Source of the DNA: Candidatus Tepidiaquacellales bacterium UBA2330
GTDB taxonomy: Bacteria; Bacteroidota; Ignavibacteria; Tepidaquicellales; Tepidaquicellaceae
Length of the DNA: 29,211 bases
Direction of reading: 5' to 3'
Assembly (NCBI GenBank): GCA_002344965.1
Contig: DDUU01000008.1
Span: 1 to 29,211 of the forward strand
Positions 8,301 through 15,957 of this stretch are shown one piece after another. How positions within the stretch are numbered: the stretch's first letter is position 1; each line of letters starts with the position of its first letter. The notes beneath the pieces were generated by a model, which worked only from the letters and a program-made list of their open reading frames with translations, made no database searches and was not told the origin of the DNA. Position numbers and translations under genes: made by a program.

Positions 8301-11300
8301 GCTTCGACGATTCGTTTCATTAATGATGCAAAGAAGAATACGATTAAAAATTGTGTTCTTAAAGGAAATACAGCCACTACCGGAGTTGTTTATTTCTCAA
8401 CTACTACTGAAGTCTTCGGAAATGACAGTAACTTGATTCAGAATAATGACATCACAAAAAATACAGTTTCTCCGATTGCCGGTGTTTTTAATTTTGGAAC
8501 AGGAACATCATCTTCAGCAAAGAACTCAAGTAACAGAATCATTGGCAATCGGATTTTTGATTTTTTTGCCAGAGGTATTTCTGAAGGAGCAAACTCTGCA
8601 GGGACATTATATGAAGATAATGAAATTTATTCTGATGCGCTTCAGACTCAAAATTTATCCGGATTCAGAGTAATAGGCACAAACATCGAAGGATTTACAT
8701 TCAGAAATAATTACATTCATGACTTAAAGACTTCAGCGCCGTTTATGTTTGGAATCGAATTATCCGGAATTCAAAATTCATTCACAGGCGAAGTTTATAA
8801 TAATTTTGTTTCGCTTTCTGATGTAAACTCAAATGATGTCAGAGGAATAGCTGACTTTACAACCGCAAGCAGTTCATTTAACATTTATTTTAATTCAGTT
8901 AATATTACGGGGAATGTTACAGGCGCAAAAAATTCGGACGTATATTACAGGTTAAATGCAAATAATACGAATTTCAAAAATAATATTCTTGTAAACACAA
9001 GAACGGGAGGAACCGGAAAACATTATGCTGTCAGAACTAATTCACCGCTTACAAATTTTGACTGTAATTATAATAATATTTTTTCCGGTGGAGGAACCGG
9101 AAATGTTTTTGGAAAACTCGATGCAGTCGATCGTATTAACCTTGCAGACTGGCAGACAGCATCAGGAAAAGATTCCAACAGTGTATCGGGAGATCCAAAA
9201 TTTGTAAGTGAAGAGAATTTACATATTAATAACTTTCAGATATCTCCTGTGAGCAACGCAGGAATCCCCTTGGCAAGAATTTCAAATGACTTTGATTATG
9301 ATAACCGAAATTCTTCTGCTCCGGATATTGGAGCGGATGAGTATTTTGAACAATTTCCATTATCAGGAGATTATGCAGTTGGTTTAAGCAGCTCTGACTT
9401 GCCGGGAGTTTATGAAACAATTACAGCCGCGATTAATGATCTTAATTTACGCGGAGCTTCAGGACCTGTCAGATTTCTGCTGCTTGACAATAATTATAAT
9501 TCAGAAACTCTCCCGATTGCCATTACTTCATGGTCCGGAGCTTCTGCATCTAATACTTTAACAATTAAACCAAACACTGGAGTAACTTCTTCAATTTCAG
9601 GTAACGGAAACCCTGCTGTGTTTGACATAAACACCGGAGATTATTTCATTCTTGACGGTTCGAATGCAATTGGCGGCAACTCAAAAGATTTGACAATTTC
9701 CAACACATCTTCAAGTTCGTCAACAATACGTTTCATTAATGATGCCCGAAATAATACAATAAAAAATTGTATTATTAAGGGAAGTTCAACTTCAGGAATT
9801 AACGGTGTAATATTTTTCTCAACGACATCCGGCTCATCAGGAAATGACAGTAATTTAGTTCAGAACAATGACATTACAAAAAATTCCGGACCTCCTACTA
9901 TTTGTGTATATAATAACGGAACCGGCACAACATCAGCTTCCAAAAACTCAGATAACAAAATTATTGGCAATAGAATATTTGATTTTTTCTTAAGAGGATT
10001 TTATGATCAGGGTAATTCAGCAGGGACATTGTATGAGTCAAATGAGATTTTCTCTGTTGCAAGTTCAACGGGTTTTCAGGTTGCTTTTAGAGTGGTCGGG
10101 TCTGGCATTGAAGGATTTACCTTCAGAAATAATTACATTCATGATTTAAAAACTTCTGCTTCTAATCTTATTTACGGAATCGAATTATCAGAAATTCAGA
10201 ATTCATTTACGGGTGAAGTTTATAATAATTTTATCTCACTTTCAGAAGAAAACTCAAATGATATCAGAGGTATAGTTGACGGCTCTCCCGCAAGTAACTC
10301 ATTTAATATTTATTATAATTCTGTTAACATCTCAGGATCTGTCACAGGCGCTAAAAATTCGGATGCATATCACAGGATAAATGCAAATAATACCAGCTTC
10401 AAAAATAATATTCTTGTAAATTCCAGAACAGGCGGAAGCGGCAAGCATTATGCAATCCGGACAAATTCTCCGCTGACTGCTTTTACTTCTGATTTTAATG
10501 ACATTTATTCAAGCGGAGGAACAGGTAACATCTTCGGTAAACTTGATGCAGCCGACAAAATTGATCTTGCCGACTGGCAGACTGCGTCAGGAAAAGACTC
10601 TAACAGTATTTCAGCAGACCCGTTGTTTATAAGCAGCGTAAATCTACATATTGATACCGCAGTATATTCACCGGTTAATGCAGCCGGAATACCGATTACG
10701 GGAATTACTTATGATATAGACGGTAACGCGCGCAGCCTTACTGCGCCTGATATCGGAGCTGATGAATTTAATTTCAGTACTCCGTCAAAGACCTTAAATC
10801 TTACATTGTTCATTCAGGGATTTTATGATTCCGGTTTAAATACAATGATTCAGGATACTGTAAAAGTATATTTGAGAAATAATTCTTCTCCTTATGCAGT
10901 AGCAGACACTGCAAAAGCTTTTATGAATGCAAACGGAACGGGGACTTTTTTATTTGAAAACGCATCCGACAGCGTACCTTATTATCTGCATATAAGTCAT
11001 CGCAATTCCGTTGAGACGTGGAGTTCTTCAGCTCAGAGTTTTACATCAGGAGTTATGAGCTATGACTTTACAAACTCAATTTTACAGGCGTTCGGAAGCA
11101 GTATGATACAGATAAATTCATCTCCGTTAAAATTCGGTATATACGGTGGCGATGTAAATCAGGACTTGACAGTGGATTTAACAGATTTAAGTCTGATTGA
11201 TAACGATGCAAACAATTTTATTTTTGGATATGTATCAACAGATTTAAACGGAGATGAAGCCGTTGACATTTCCGATGCGGCGATTGCTGATAATAATGCA

Positions 11301-11330
11301 TTTAACTTTGTGAGCGCTGTGTTGCCGTGA
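5340..11330 (+). CDS. Giant secreted parallel beta-helix protein with tandem modules and dockerin-like C-terminus
   Basis: A 1996-residue protein with a clear signal peptide (hydrophobic residues 5-19, likely cleavage after NTSA at about 23). The body is Asn/Ser/Gly/Thr-rich with recurring N-N-x-I and hydrophobic-x-N patterns typical of right-handed parallel beta-helices (for example TISNNRIY, FRNNYIHDL, FKNNILVN). It has three related modules: about 25-790, 882-1337 and 1354-1811. Each closes with DP.F/LHI...AGIP...DIDG..R...PDIGADE, a choice-of-anchor-like ending. Between modules 1 and 2 there is a Lys/Glu-rich insertion (811-875). The last 178 residues (1819-1996) match the partial gene at 1-597 and carry two EF-hand-like loops (DVNQDLTVDLTD, DLNGDEAVDISD). 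No T9SS type A domain is seen, so its surface attachment route is unclear. It is probably an extracellular adhesin or matrix or carbohydrate-binding protein; no catalytic residues of a pectate-lyase type were evident. Confidence 0.88.
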   Translation: MLNRITVFFSFVLSALAFFNTSAQVTISGSAGVNGSYASLTLAGGAFSALNTAPSQAGNNIIITVTANLTSETGAIALNEKDWTTLTILPNGARTISGTVAGGHIINLNGADNVTINGLNTAGHSLIISNLSTSPATGTSTIKLERDATGNTITKCSVLGSSTMTAGTNGGNIYFGANAVTNGSDNNIISNCDIGPAGVTLPTKGVYSNGTTTSLATYNSNNTITACRIFDCFGAAVASSGVYISSGSAEFTISNNRIYQTATRTHTSGVIHAGIQLASSNISNCNISGNIVGYANGLGTGTYNFIGVGGSKFYPIVISEHAASPATNIQGNTVTNISVSGDLSGSSSISPFAGIMLNSSTYILDTLFVSGNTIGSSATAGAITFTSSSTVNSEISGIGYFTSEKLNISNNIVGGLTVSSSSGGSVSLFGIKASSASGYECVMHNNSVGFTTAQLINNASGTSSRVIGMYSQHGASLISYNTVTNLTMTAANIGTGSFSSVIGIWSDNLNASLENSVSQNTVNTLSNSNAVADVWVTGIHYRGSGVYSGFVERNFLHSFSMSSSSSAATMNGIYVQGGIAVYQNNMISLGIDASGSSLFTAGVAINGIIESSGTDNFYFNSLYIGGTNATGSGNSYAFLSYVTGNSRNFRNNIFYNGRSNGSGTGKHYAVRVGGTGVNPSGLTINNNIYLANGTGGVFGFYNGADVANLAAWKSAVGQDVGSFESDPQFINPAGNVSTVNLHINPSIPTEVEKKGFDIVTITNDFDGQIRSGLTPVDIGADAGKFRQVGTPLAGDYTVGLSMFNSIAGTNVYFKKTLKKVLKAVEENSDNTIEEIGLNKSGLKTVMKEVEEEIFSPVQNGEDYTGKLFVKRSTNPDLPKEALAGVYANLTAAIDDLNSLGASASVRFLLTDSVYASESLPLTIIQWPGASEVNTLTVKPNTGVTSVITGNNSTALFDINTGDFFILDGSNTINGSSKDLTLQNFSATASTIRFINDAKKNTIKNCVLKGNTATTGVVYFSTTTEVFGNDSNLIQNNDITKNTVSPIAGVFNFGTGTSSSAKNSSNRIIGNRIFDFFARGISEGANSAGTLYEDNEIYSDALQTQNLSGFRVIGTNIEGFTFRNNYIHDLKTSAPFMFGIELSGIQNSFTGEVYNNFVSLSDVNSNDVRGIADFTTASSSFNIYFNSVNITGNVTGAKNSDVYYRLNANNTNFKNNILVNTRTGGTGKHYAVRTNSPLTNFDCNYNNIFSGGGTGNVFGKLDAVDRINLADWQTASGKDSNSVSGDPKFVSEENLHINNFQISPVSNAGIPLARISNDFDYDNRNSSAPDIGADEYFEQFPLSGDYAVGLSSSDLPGVYETITAAINDLNLRGASGPVRFLLLDNNYNSETLPIAITSWSGASASNTLTIKPNTGVTSSISGNGNPAVFDINTGDYFILDGSNAIGGNSKDLTISNTSSSSSTIRFINDARNNTIKNCIIKGSSTSGINGVIFFSTTSGSSGNDSNLVQNNDITKNSGPPTICVYNNGTGTTSASKNSDNKIIGNRIFDFFLRGFYDQGNSAGTLYESNEIFSVASSTGFQVAFRVVGSGIEGFTFRNNYIHDLKTSASNLIYGIELSEIQNSFTGEVYNNFISLSEENSNDIRGIVDGSPASNSFNIYYNSVNISGSVTGAKNSDAYHRINANNTSFKNNILVNSRTGGSGKHYAIRTNSPLTAFTSDFNDIYSSGGTGNIFGKLDAADKIDLADWQTASGKDSNSISADPLFISSVNLHIDTAVYSPVNAAGIPITGITYDIDGNARSLTAPDIGADEFNFSTPSKTLNLTLFIQGFYDSGLNTMIQDTVKVYLRNNSSPYAVADTAKAFMNANGTGTFLFENASDSVPYYLHISHRNSVETWSSSAQSFTSGVMSYDFTNSILQAFGSSMIQINSSPLKFGIYGGDVNQDLTVDLTDLSLIDNDANNFIFGYVSTDLNGDEAVDISDAAIADNNAFNFVSAVLP
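7983..9398 (+). repeat. Intragenic module copy 1 of the beta-helix protein
   Basis: Starts at the codons for LAGVYANLTAAIDDLN and runs one 1416-base period to the equivalent point of copy 2. It shares long stretches with copy 2, for example the segment with FDINTGD.FILDGSN, GIELS.IQNSFTGEVYNNF and LADWQTASGKDSNS. In phase with codons (residues 882-1353). Confidence 0.85.
9399..10775 (+). repeat. Intragenic module copy 2 of the beta-helix protein
   Basis: Starts at LPGVYETITAAINDLN and ends around PDIGADEF. Protein similarity to copy 1 is high along the full length and the DNA is visibly alike too, indicating a relatively recent in-frame tandem duplication. The first module of the protein (residues 25-790) is a more distant and longer relative. 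Confidence 0.85.
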
Positions 11331-11360
11331 AATTTAAATCGCAGTGCATGTATTCGTCAT

Positions 11361-11474
11361 TTACCATAATGTCAGGTCTTCAGACCTGACATTATGGTAG
11401 TTATACAAATTATATTGGTCGGGAAGAAAGCCCTGAAGCAGCTTATTAACATCGTTACCAAATATCACTTTCAT
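11361..11474 (-). CDS. Possible 37-codon ORF or gene fragment ending in the palindrome
   Basis: ATG at 11474 to TAA at 11361, starting MKVIFGNDVNKLL; its last 13 codons are supplied by the palindromic element. AAGAAG lies about 6 bases before the ATG. No family recognised. It may be a chance frame or a gene fragment truncated by the palindrome. Confidence 0.15.
   Translation of the reverse strand: MKVIFGNDVNKLLQGFLPDQYNLYNYHNVRSEDLTLW
11362..11399. repeat. Perfect palindrome, 18-bp arms; possible interspersed element or bidirectional terminator
   Basis: The left arm TACCATAATGTCAGGTCT (11362-11379) is the exact reverse complement of the right arm AGACCTGACATTATGGTA (11382-11399), with only TC between them. 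It lies 31 bases after the stop of the giant gene, between convergent transcription units, and is not followed by a T-run. The perfect arms and moderate GC core stand out against the AT-rich surroundings. It could stop transcription from the left, or be a REP-like or other mobile palindromic unit. Confidence 0.85.
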
Positions 11475-11630
11475 ATATCACTTCTTACGCCGCCGCCTTC
11501 ACAATTAAATAAACTCATTATTTAGCGGTGTCATGACGACTTATGTCCTTATTTAAATCTTTGCTTTGTAAACGGCTCTTTTAAAAATAATTAAAACATT
11601 ATTACCGTAAAGCATTTCAAAATTTTTTAA

Positions 11631-11650
11631 GATTAAATAATTTTTTAATC
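11631..11650 (-). terminator. Weak AT-only hairpin after the polysaccharide operon
   Basis: GATTAAA (11631-11637) pairs with TTTAATC (11644-11650) with a 6-base loop. Read on the minus strand it is 25 bases past the last stop codon and is followed by an A/T tract. The stem has only two G-C pairs, so this is a tentative terminator. Confidence 0.25.
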
Positions 11651-11675
11651 GCCTGATTACCCGGACGAATTTTCA

Positions 11676-12839
11676 TCAGCTCCGCTTTTTAAGATTGGCA
11701 AAGTTTACAGCATCTTCAAAACCTTTGATCATATTTCCAACCGAACAGTTACTTACGGCTGTTTCAAAAGCATTTGCTTTGAATTTAAAAACAACTTCAT
11801 CGCTTGAAATAATATATTCCATTTTATCCGATAAATCCTGCTCATTTCCCTCCTTAACAAGAATCCCGTTATCTCCGTCTTTAATATAGCCGATTCCCTC
11901 ACCGTGAAAATATCCTTCTTTAAATTGTGATATTACCGGCGTACCGAAACTGAAAGAATGCACCACAGACAGTCCGAGTCTGCCGGGCATTACAAAAACA
12001 TCGCTTGCGTAAATCCATTTCCCGGTAATTTCATCATCAAGTATTTCATTCATGAATGTAATATTTTTAATGCCGTATTCTGAAGATAACTTCATTAAAT
12101 ATTCCTTTTCAGGTCCGTCTCCGATGATTGTAAGCCGGCAGTCATTTCTTTTTTTATCAATAATTGAAAATGCCTTGATCAGCAGATCGGCTTCCTTGTC
12201 CTTTAAAAGTCTGCCTGTGTATATGAAATGATACTTCTCTTTGATCCCGAGTTCAGATTTTAATATATCTTTCCCTTTCTGATCGAATTTTTTTTTCAGT
12301 TCAAATAATCTGTCCGTATCAAGTGTATTCGGCGCAGTGAAATAATGATCTTTCTTTTCCGAAAATTTTGACACTTCATCTTTCCCCTTATCCCAGTAGA
12401 AAATTACGGAGTCTGCTTTCTGCGAAAGTTTCAGTCTTATTTTATCCGTGAAACTGTTCGATGGATCAAATCCCCTGACAGGATCATATCCGAAACTCCA
12501 TAGTATGATCTTAAAATTAAAAAAAGGTCTAAGCAGAAAAAGTAAATAAATATTGAGGTTGCCTACATTAAAAACGGATATGACAGTTTCGGGTTTATAC
12601 TTAAAAATTTTTGGCAGTATACCTGAAATAAAAACGCTTCCTGAATTATTTAAATATAAATTGCCGCATGTTTCAAAAACAGACTTATCAGGATTTTTCA
12701 GATTGCTTAAGGATTCGGAAGGTGAAGGCTGTCCGTAAATTATTTTTGCTCCGGGAAATTTTTGCCGGAATTTTCTGAAAAAGCCTTCTCTGTAATGAGG
12801 GACAATTCTCTGCAGTATTAAAATTTTTCCTTCTCTCAT
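11676..12839 (-). CDS. GT4-like glycosyltransferase, last gene of the polysaccharide operon
   Basis: A 387-residue GT-B fold protein. I chose the ATG at 12839 (MREGKILILQ), 4 bases after the asnB stop; a longer frame from 12944 would overlap asnB by 101 bases with a non-family N-terminus. The C-terminal donor half shows the usual FIYTGRLLKDKEADLLIKAF (about 206-224), LTIIGDGPEKEYL (about 236-248) and a PGRLGLSVVHSFSFGTPVI segment (about 285-303). In that segment the canonical EX7E pair is missing: neither expected Glu is present, a pattern also recalled from some polysaccharide GT4 relatives. It probably adds one sugar to the repeat unit on the lipid carrier at the cytoplasmic face. Linkage and sugar cannot be told from sequence. 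Confidence 0.85.
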   Translation of the reverse strand: MREGKILILQRIVPHYREGFFRKFRQKFPGAKIIYGQPSPSESLSNLKNPDKSVFETCGNLYLNNSGSVFISGILPKIFKYKPETVISVFNVGNLNIYLLFLLRPFFNFKIILWSFGYDPVRGFDPSNSFTDKIRLKLSQKADSVIFYWDKGKDEVSKFSEKKDHYFTAPNTLDTDRLFELKKKFDQKGKDILKSELGIKEKYHFIYTGRLLKDKEADLLIKAFSIIDKKRNDCRLTIIGDGPEKEYLMKLSSEYGIKNITFMNEILDDEITGKWIYASDVFVMPGRLGLSVVHSFSFGTPVISQFKEGYFHGEGIGYIKDGDNGILVKEGNEQDLSDKMEYIISSDEVVFKFKANAFETAVSNCSVGNMIKGFEDAVNFANLKKRS

Positions 12840-12843
12840 ATGA

Positions 12844-14730
12844 TCAGAGATTTTTAATATTATAAACCTGTGACCAGATCTCAAGATTGAGGAATCTCCA
12901 GAATGGGAATGACTGGTAATTAATTTTGTCTTTGAAGATATCATTAATTTTGTCAGGCTTCCAGATGTTTTTTGAGTTGAAGGAGGGGGAGTTTAGGATT
13001 TCAAAAACGGTTTTAACCGTTTTTGGCTCAGAGAGCCAGACGTCGAAAGGAGTCATGAATCCGATTTTCCTGTGGTTGCCGGTGATCGAAGACGGTAGCT
13101 TCTGACTGAAAAGCTCGCGGAGAATTTTCTTTGTCACTCCTTCATCAAATTTAATTTTGTCCCCAACGCTAAAAGCCAGTTCCATTATTCTGTAATCTAT
13201 AAAAGGCGATCTAATCTCCACAGAACTCTGCATCGCTGAATGATCTTCATAATGAAGTATTTGTCCGAATCCCTGAAATGTGATATTATTTTTCATATAT
13301 GAGCTGAGATTCTTTCCTCCGCTTTTGTTAAATTTAATGTCCGGAAAATTCAGATAACTCTCGTTATACAATTCATCTGATATTACTTCCCGTGTCTTTT
13401 CAATTTTTTTTGAACGGATCATTGAAACCTTCCTTCTGCCTGTCATTGCTTTAATGGTCTGAAGTATAAGTCCAGTATAAGTCATCTTAAGTTTGTCACT
13501 TATTGAAGACATTTGTCTGAAAAAATCCGACGGCTCGCTTAATAATCTGTCTAATAAAAAATATCCGGCTATATATTTTCCGTAGCCGCACCACGCTTCA
13601 TCAGATCCCTGACCGTTTAATACAACTTTCACATCCTTCTTATGAATATCCTGCATCAGTCTGTAATGAGCAAAACTCGATGTGCTGAAAACCGGCTCTC
13701 CCATCCCGTAAATAAAATCATTTAGATTTTCCGTCAGATCATTTCCTGATGGTGTAATTTTATATCCTGTTAAATTTCTACTGCATGACAATATTTCATC
13801 AATTTCTTTTGACTCATCAAACTCATAACCGGGAAACACTGCGGAGAAAGCGGATACACTGCTGTTTGGAATATCTCCGGAATTTATAAGCTCATCAGTT
13901 ATCTTTGCAATAATTCCGGAATCCATTCCGCCGCTTAGTAATATTGAAACCGGTACGTCGCTCCTGAATCTTATGCGAACGCTGTCGTACAGCAGTTCTC
14001 TGAGTCTGTCATGAGCATCTGCTATTTTATCTTCCGTCTCACTGAAACTCCAGTATTTATGAAAATTAAAATCTGAATTACTAATAACTAAGTTTGTACC
14101 GGGCGGCAGTTCATTTATATCTTTGAAAAATGTTCTGCCGTCTGTAGTCCGGTATCCGTATGCAAGATATTCATATACTTTTATTCTGTCCGCATCCGTA
14201 ATATTTTTTACTTTTAAAATTGCTTTTATCTCGCTTGAAAAAATAAATTCATTTTCATTCTTATAATAGTAAAACGGTTTAACGCCGAAGCGGTCCCTTG
14301 ATGCAAAAAAAATATTTTTCTTAAAGTCATAAATTGCAAACGCCCACATACCGTTGAAATTATTTACACAGTCAATTCCGTATTCTTCATAGGAATGAAG
14401 TATAACTTCAGAGTCGCTTTCAGATCTGAACTTATGTCCTTTGTTTAAAAGATCAGGTATAAGTTCCCTGTAATTATATATCTCGCCGTTGTATGTTAAA
14501 ACTACTGAGCTATCCTCATTAAACATTGGCTGCGATCCGTTATCAGAAAGATCAATAATGCTTAGCCGTCTGTGACCGAATGAAACCGGATAATTTATAT
14601 AAACTCCGTCACCGTCCGGACCGCGGTGCGAAATTGCATCATTCATCTTTATGATATTTGATCTGTGAAAACTTTCATTCTCAGAAGAATTAAAATTATT
14701 TAAATACAATATTCCGTTTATACCGCACAT
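12844..14730 (-). CDS. asnB: Asparagine synthetase B-like glutamine amidotransferase
   Basis: A 628-residue class II amidotransferase. Mature Cys2 is the glutaminase nucleophile (MCGINGI); SHRGPDG (34-40), GHRRLSIIDLS (52-62) and YNGEIYNY (80-87) are the other glutaminase motifs; the ATP-pyrophosphatase loop is LLSGGMDSG at 264-272. Family chemistry is glutamine-dependent, AMP-activated amidation of a carboxylate. The gene is wedged between two glycosyltransferases (3 bases after one, 4 bases before the other), so amidation of a uronic acid in the glycan is a better guess than housekeeping asparagine synthesis; WbpS-type proteins in O-antigen loci are the precedent I have in mind. All key motifs look intact. 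Confidence 0.9.
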   Translation of the reverse strand: MCGINGILYLNNFNSSENESFHRSNIIKMNDAISHRGPDGDGVYINYPVSFGHRRLSIIDLSDNGSQPMFNEDSSVVLTYNGEIYNYRELIPDLLNKGHKFRSESDSEVILHSYEEYGIDCVNNFNGMWAFAIYDFKKNIFFASRDRFGVKPFYYYKNENEFIFSSEIKAILKVKNITDADRIKVYEYLAYGYRTTDGRTFFKDINELPPGTNLVISNSDFNFHKYWSFSETEDKIADAHDRLRELLYDSVRIRFRSDVPVSILLSGGMDSGIIAKITDELINSGDIPNSSVSAFSAVFPGYEFDESKEIDEILSCSRNLTGYKITPSGNDLTENLNDFIYGMGEPVFSTSSFAHYRLMQDIHKKDVKVVLNGQGSDEAWCGYGKYIAGYFLLDRLLSEPSDFFRQMSSISDKLKMTYTGLILQTIKAMTGRRKVSMIRSKKIEKTREVISDELYNESYLNFPDIKFNKSGGKNLSSYMKNNITFQGFGQILHYEDHSAMQSSVEIRSPFIDYRIMELAFSVGDKIKFDEGVTKKILRELFSQKLPSSITGNHRKIGFMTPFDVWLSEPKTVKTVFEILNSPSFNSKNIWKPDKINDIFKDKINYQSFPFWRFLNLEIWSQVYNIKNL

Positions 14731-14733
14731 AAT

Positions 14734-15948
14734 CTATTCGTTATATTCTCTGATGGTTTCCTCTAAAATTTTAAAAGTATTCTCGCCGTTCTTTTCCCAT
14801 TTAAAATATTTAGCGGCAATTTTCTTCCCTTCCTTCGACATTGCTTTCATTAACTCATTATCCGAAGCAAGATTTGTAATTGCCTCTGAAAGTTCATGAA
14901 CGTCATTCGGTTTCACTAAAATGCCCGGATATCCCATACTCTTTAGCTCTTCTGCTCCACCGTTTCCTTTGCAGGAAATTACAGGCAGACCTTTTGCAAG
15001 AGATTCAGTTAATACAATCCCGAATGCTTCCGGAAAACTCGGCAAAATAAAAATATCAGAGTTTTCAAGCTCAGTTTCTATTTCTTTCTGAGACATAGCG
15101 CCTTTAAAAAATATTCGGGATGAAAGCTTAAGTTCCTTTGTAAGATTTATATATTCATTCTTCAGAGTTCCGTCGCCGATTACAGTCAGAGTAAATTTAT
15201 TCTTCTCCAGTAATGAAAAAGCTCTGATCAGAATATCAATATTTTTTCTGCGCTCGGTGAGATGGCTTACGCATATTAGCTTGGTCATTTTTATATCAAA
15301 CGATCTTACCTTCTCAGATACTTCAAAATTCTGACCGAGATGGATCACTTTTACTTCAGGTATTTTAAGTCCTTCATCAAGAAGCTGCTTCTTATTAACG
15401 CTGCTGTGAACTATGATCTTATCCGCTTTTTCAAATACTTTTAAAAATCCGGAGTGCTTTTCCGGGAAGAGTTCTTTAAGTGTTGGAATGTCCTCATGAT
15501 GATCAATTACAAAAGGGACATCAATTTCTTTTGAGATATCTGAAACTATCGGCGCCCATGGTCTGATCCAGTTGCAGTAAAGTAAATCCGGTTTTTGCTC
15601 TGCGATAAGTTTTTTTAGTTTATTGTAAAAAAAAAAACTTATAAATGAATTATCTGAAGATTCGAAAAAAGGGCGGGGGAGAGAAACATATCCAAAAAAA
15701 ATTACGCTTAAATTTCCTTCGGTTATATCTGAAGTCTGCCTGATATCCTGAAGCCAGTTATTTATATTTACAATTATTCTGTTTGGATTTCCTGACAATA
15801 ATTCCCTGCCGGGAATAAATCTTAATGGTACAATTACACTGACTTTACAATGCGAAGATAGAGCTTTTGCATGTCTGTAAATAAACTCACCCGTAAATGG
15901 TTTATGTTTATTAGGAAAACATTCTGAAATTTCTACTATTGATCTCAA
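14734..15948 (-). CDS. GT4 family glycosyltransferase
   Basis: A 404-residue retaining GT-B enzyme. The N-terminus carries EFIYRHAKAL (acceptor half). The donor half shows SHLTERRKNIDILIRAF (about 228-244), LTVIGDG (254-260) and an intact EX7E motif, E307 to E315 (EAFGIVLTE), followed by GLPVIS. The start is TTG at 15948, 9 bases after the stop of the preceding gene; there is no ATG before the conserved segment. The next gene, asnB, begins 3 bases after its stop. Most likely one of the repeat-unit assembly transferases acting on undecaprenyl-linked sugars in the cytoplasm. Confidence 0.9.
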   Translation of the reverse strand: MRSIVEISECFPNKHKPFTGEFIYRHAKALSSHCKVSVIVPLRFIPGRELLSGNPNRIIVNINNWLQDIRQTSDITEGNLSVIFFGYVSLPRPFFESSDNSFISFFFYNKLKKLIAEQKPDLLYCNWIRPWAPIVSDISKEIDVPFVIDHHEDIPTLKELFPEKHSGFLKVFEKADKIIVHSSVNKKQLLDEGLKIPEVKVIHLGQNFEVSEKVRSFDIKMTKLICVSHLTERRKNIDILIRAFSLLEKNKFTLTVIGDGTLKNEYINLTKELKLSSRIFFKGAMSQKEIETELENSDIFILPSFPEAFGIVLTESLAKGLPVISCKGNGGAEELKSMGYPGILVKPNDVHELSEAITNLASDNELMKAMSKEGKKIAAKYFKWEKNGENTFKILEETIREYNE

Positions 15949-15957
15949 TTTATATTT

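Larger units (their letters stand above)
11331..11675. other. 345-base intergenic region between convergent blocks
   Basis: Both flanking genes end here. It holds a strong palindrome (11362-11399), a 37-codon minus-strand ORF running into that palindrome (11361-11474) and a weak AT-only hairpin near the end of the polysaccharide operon (11631-11650). Nothing else was recognised. Confidence 0.7.

Noticed and set aside
12840..12944. Longer N-terminus for the last GT4 gene (ATG at 12944)
   Set aside because: It would overlap asnB by 101 bases and adds a non-family Ser/His-rich stretch; the ATG at 12839 gives the normal GT-B start.
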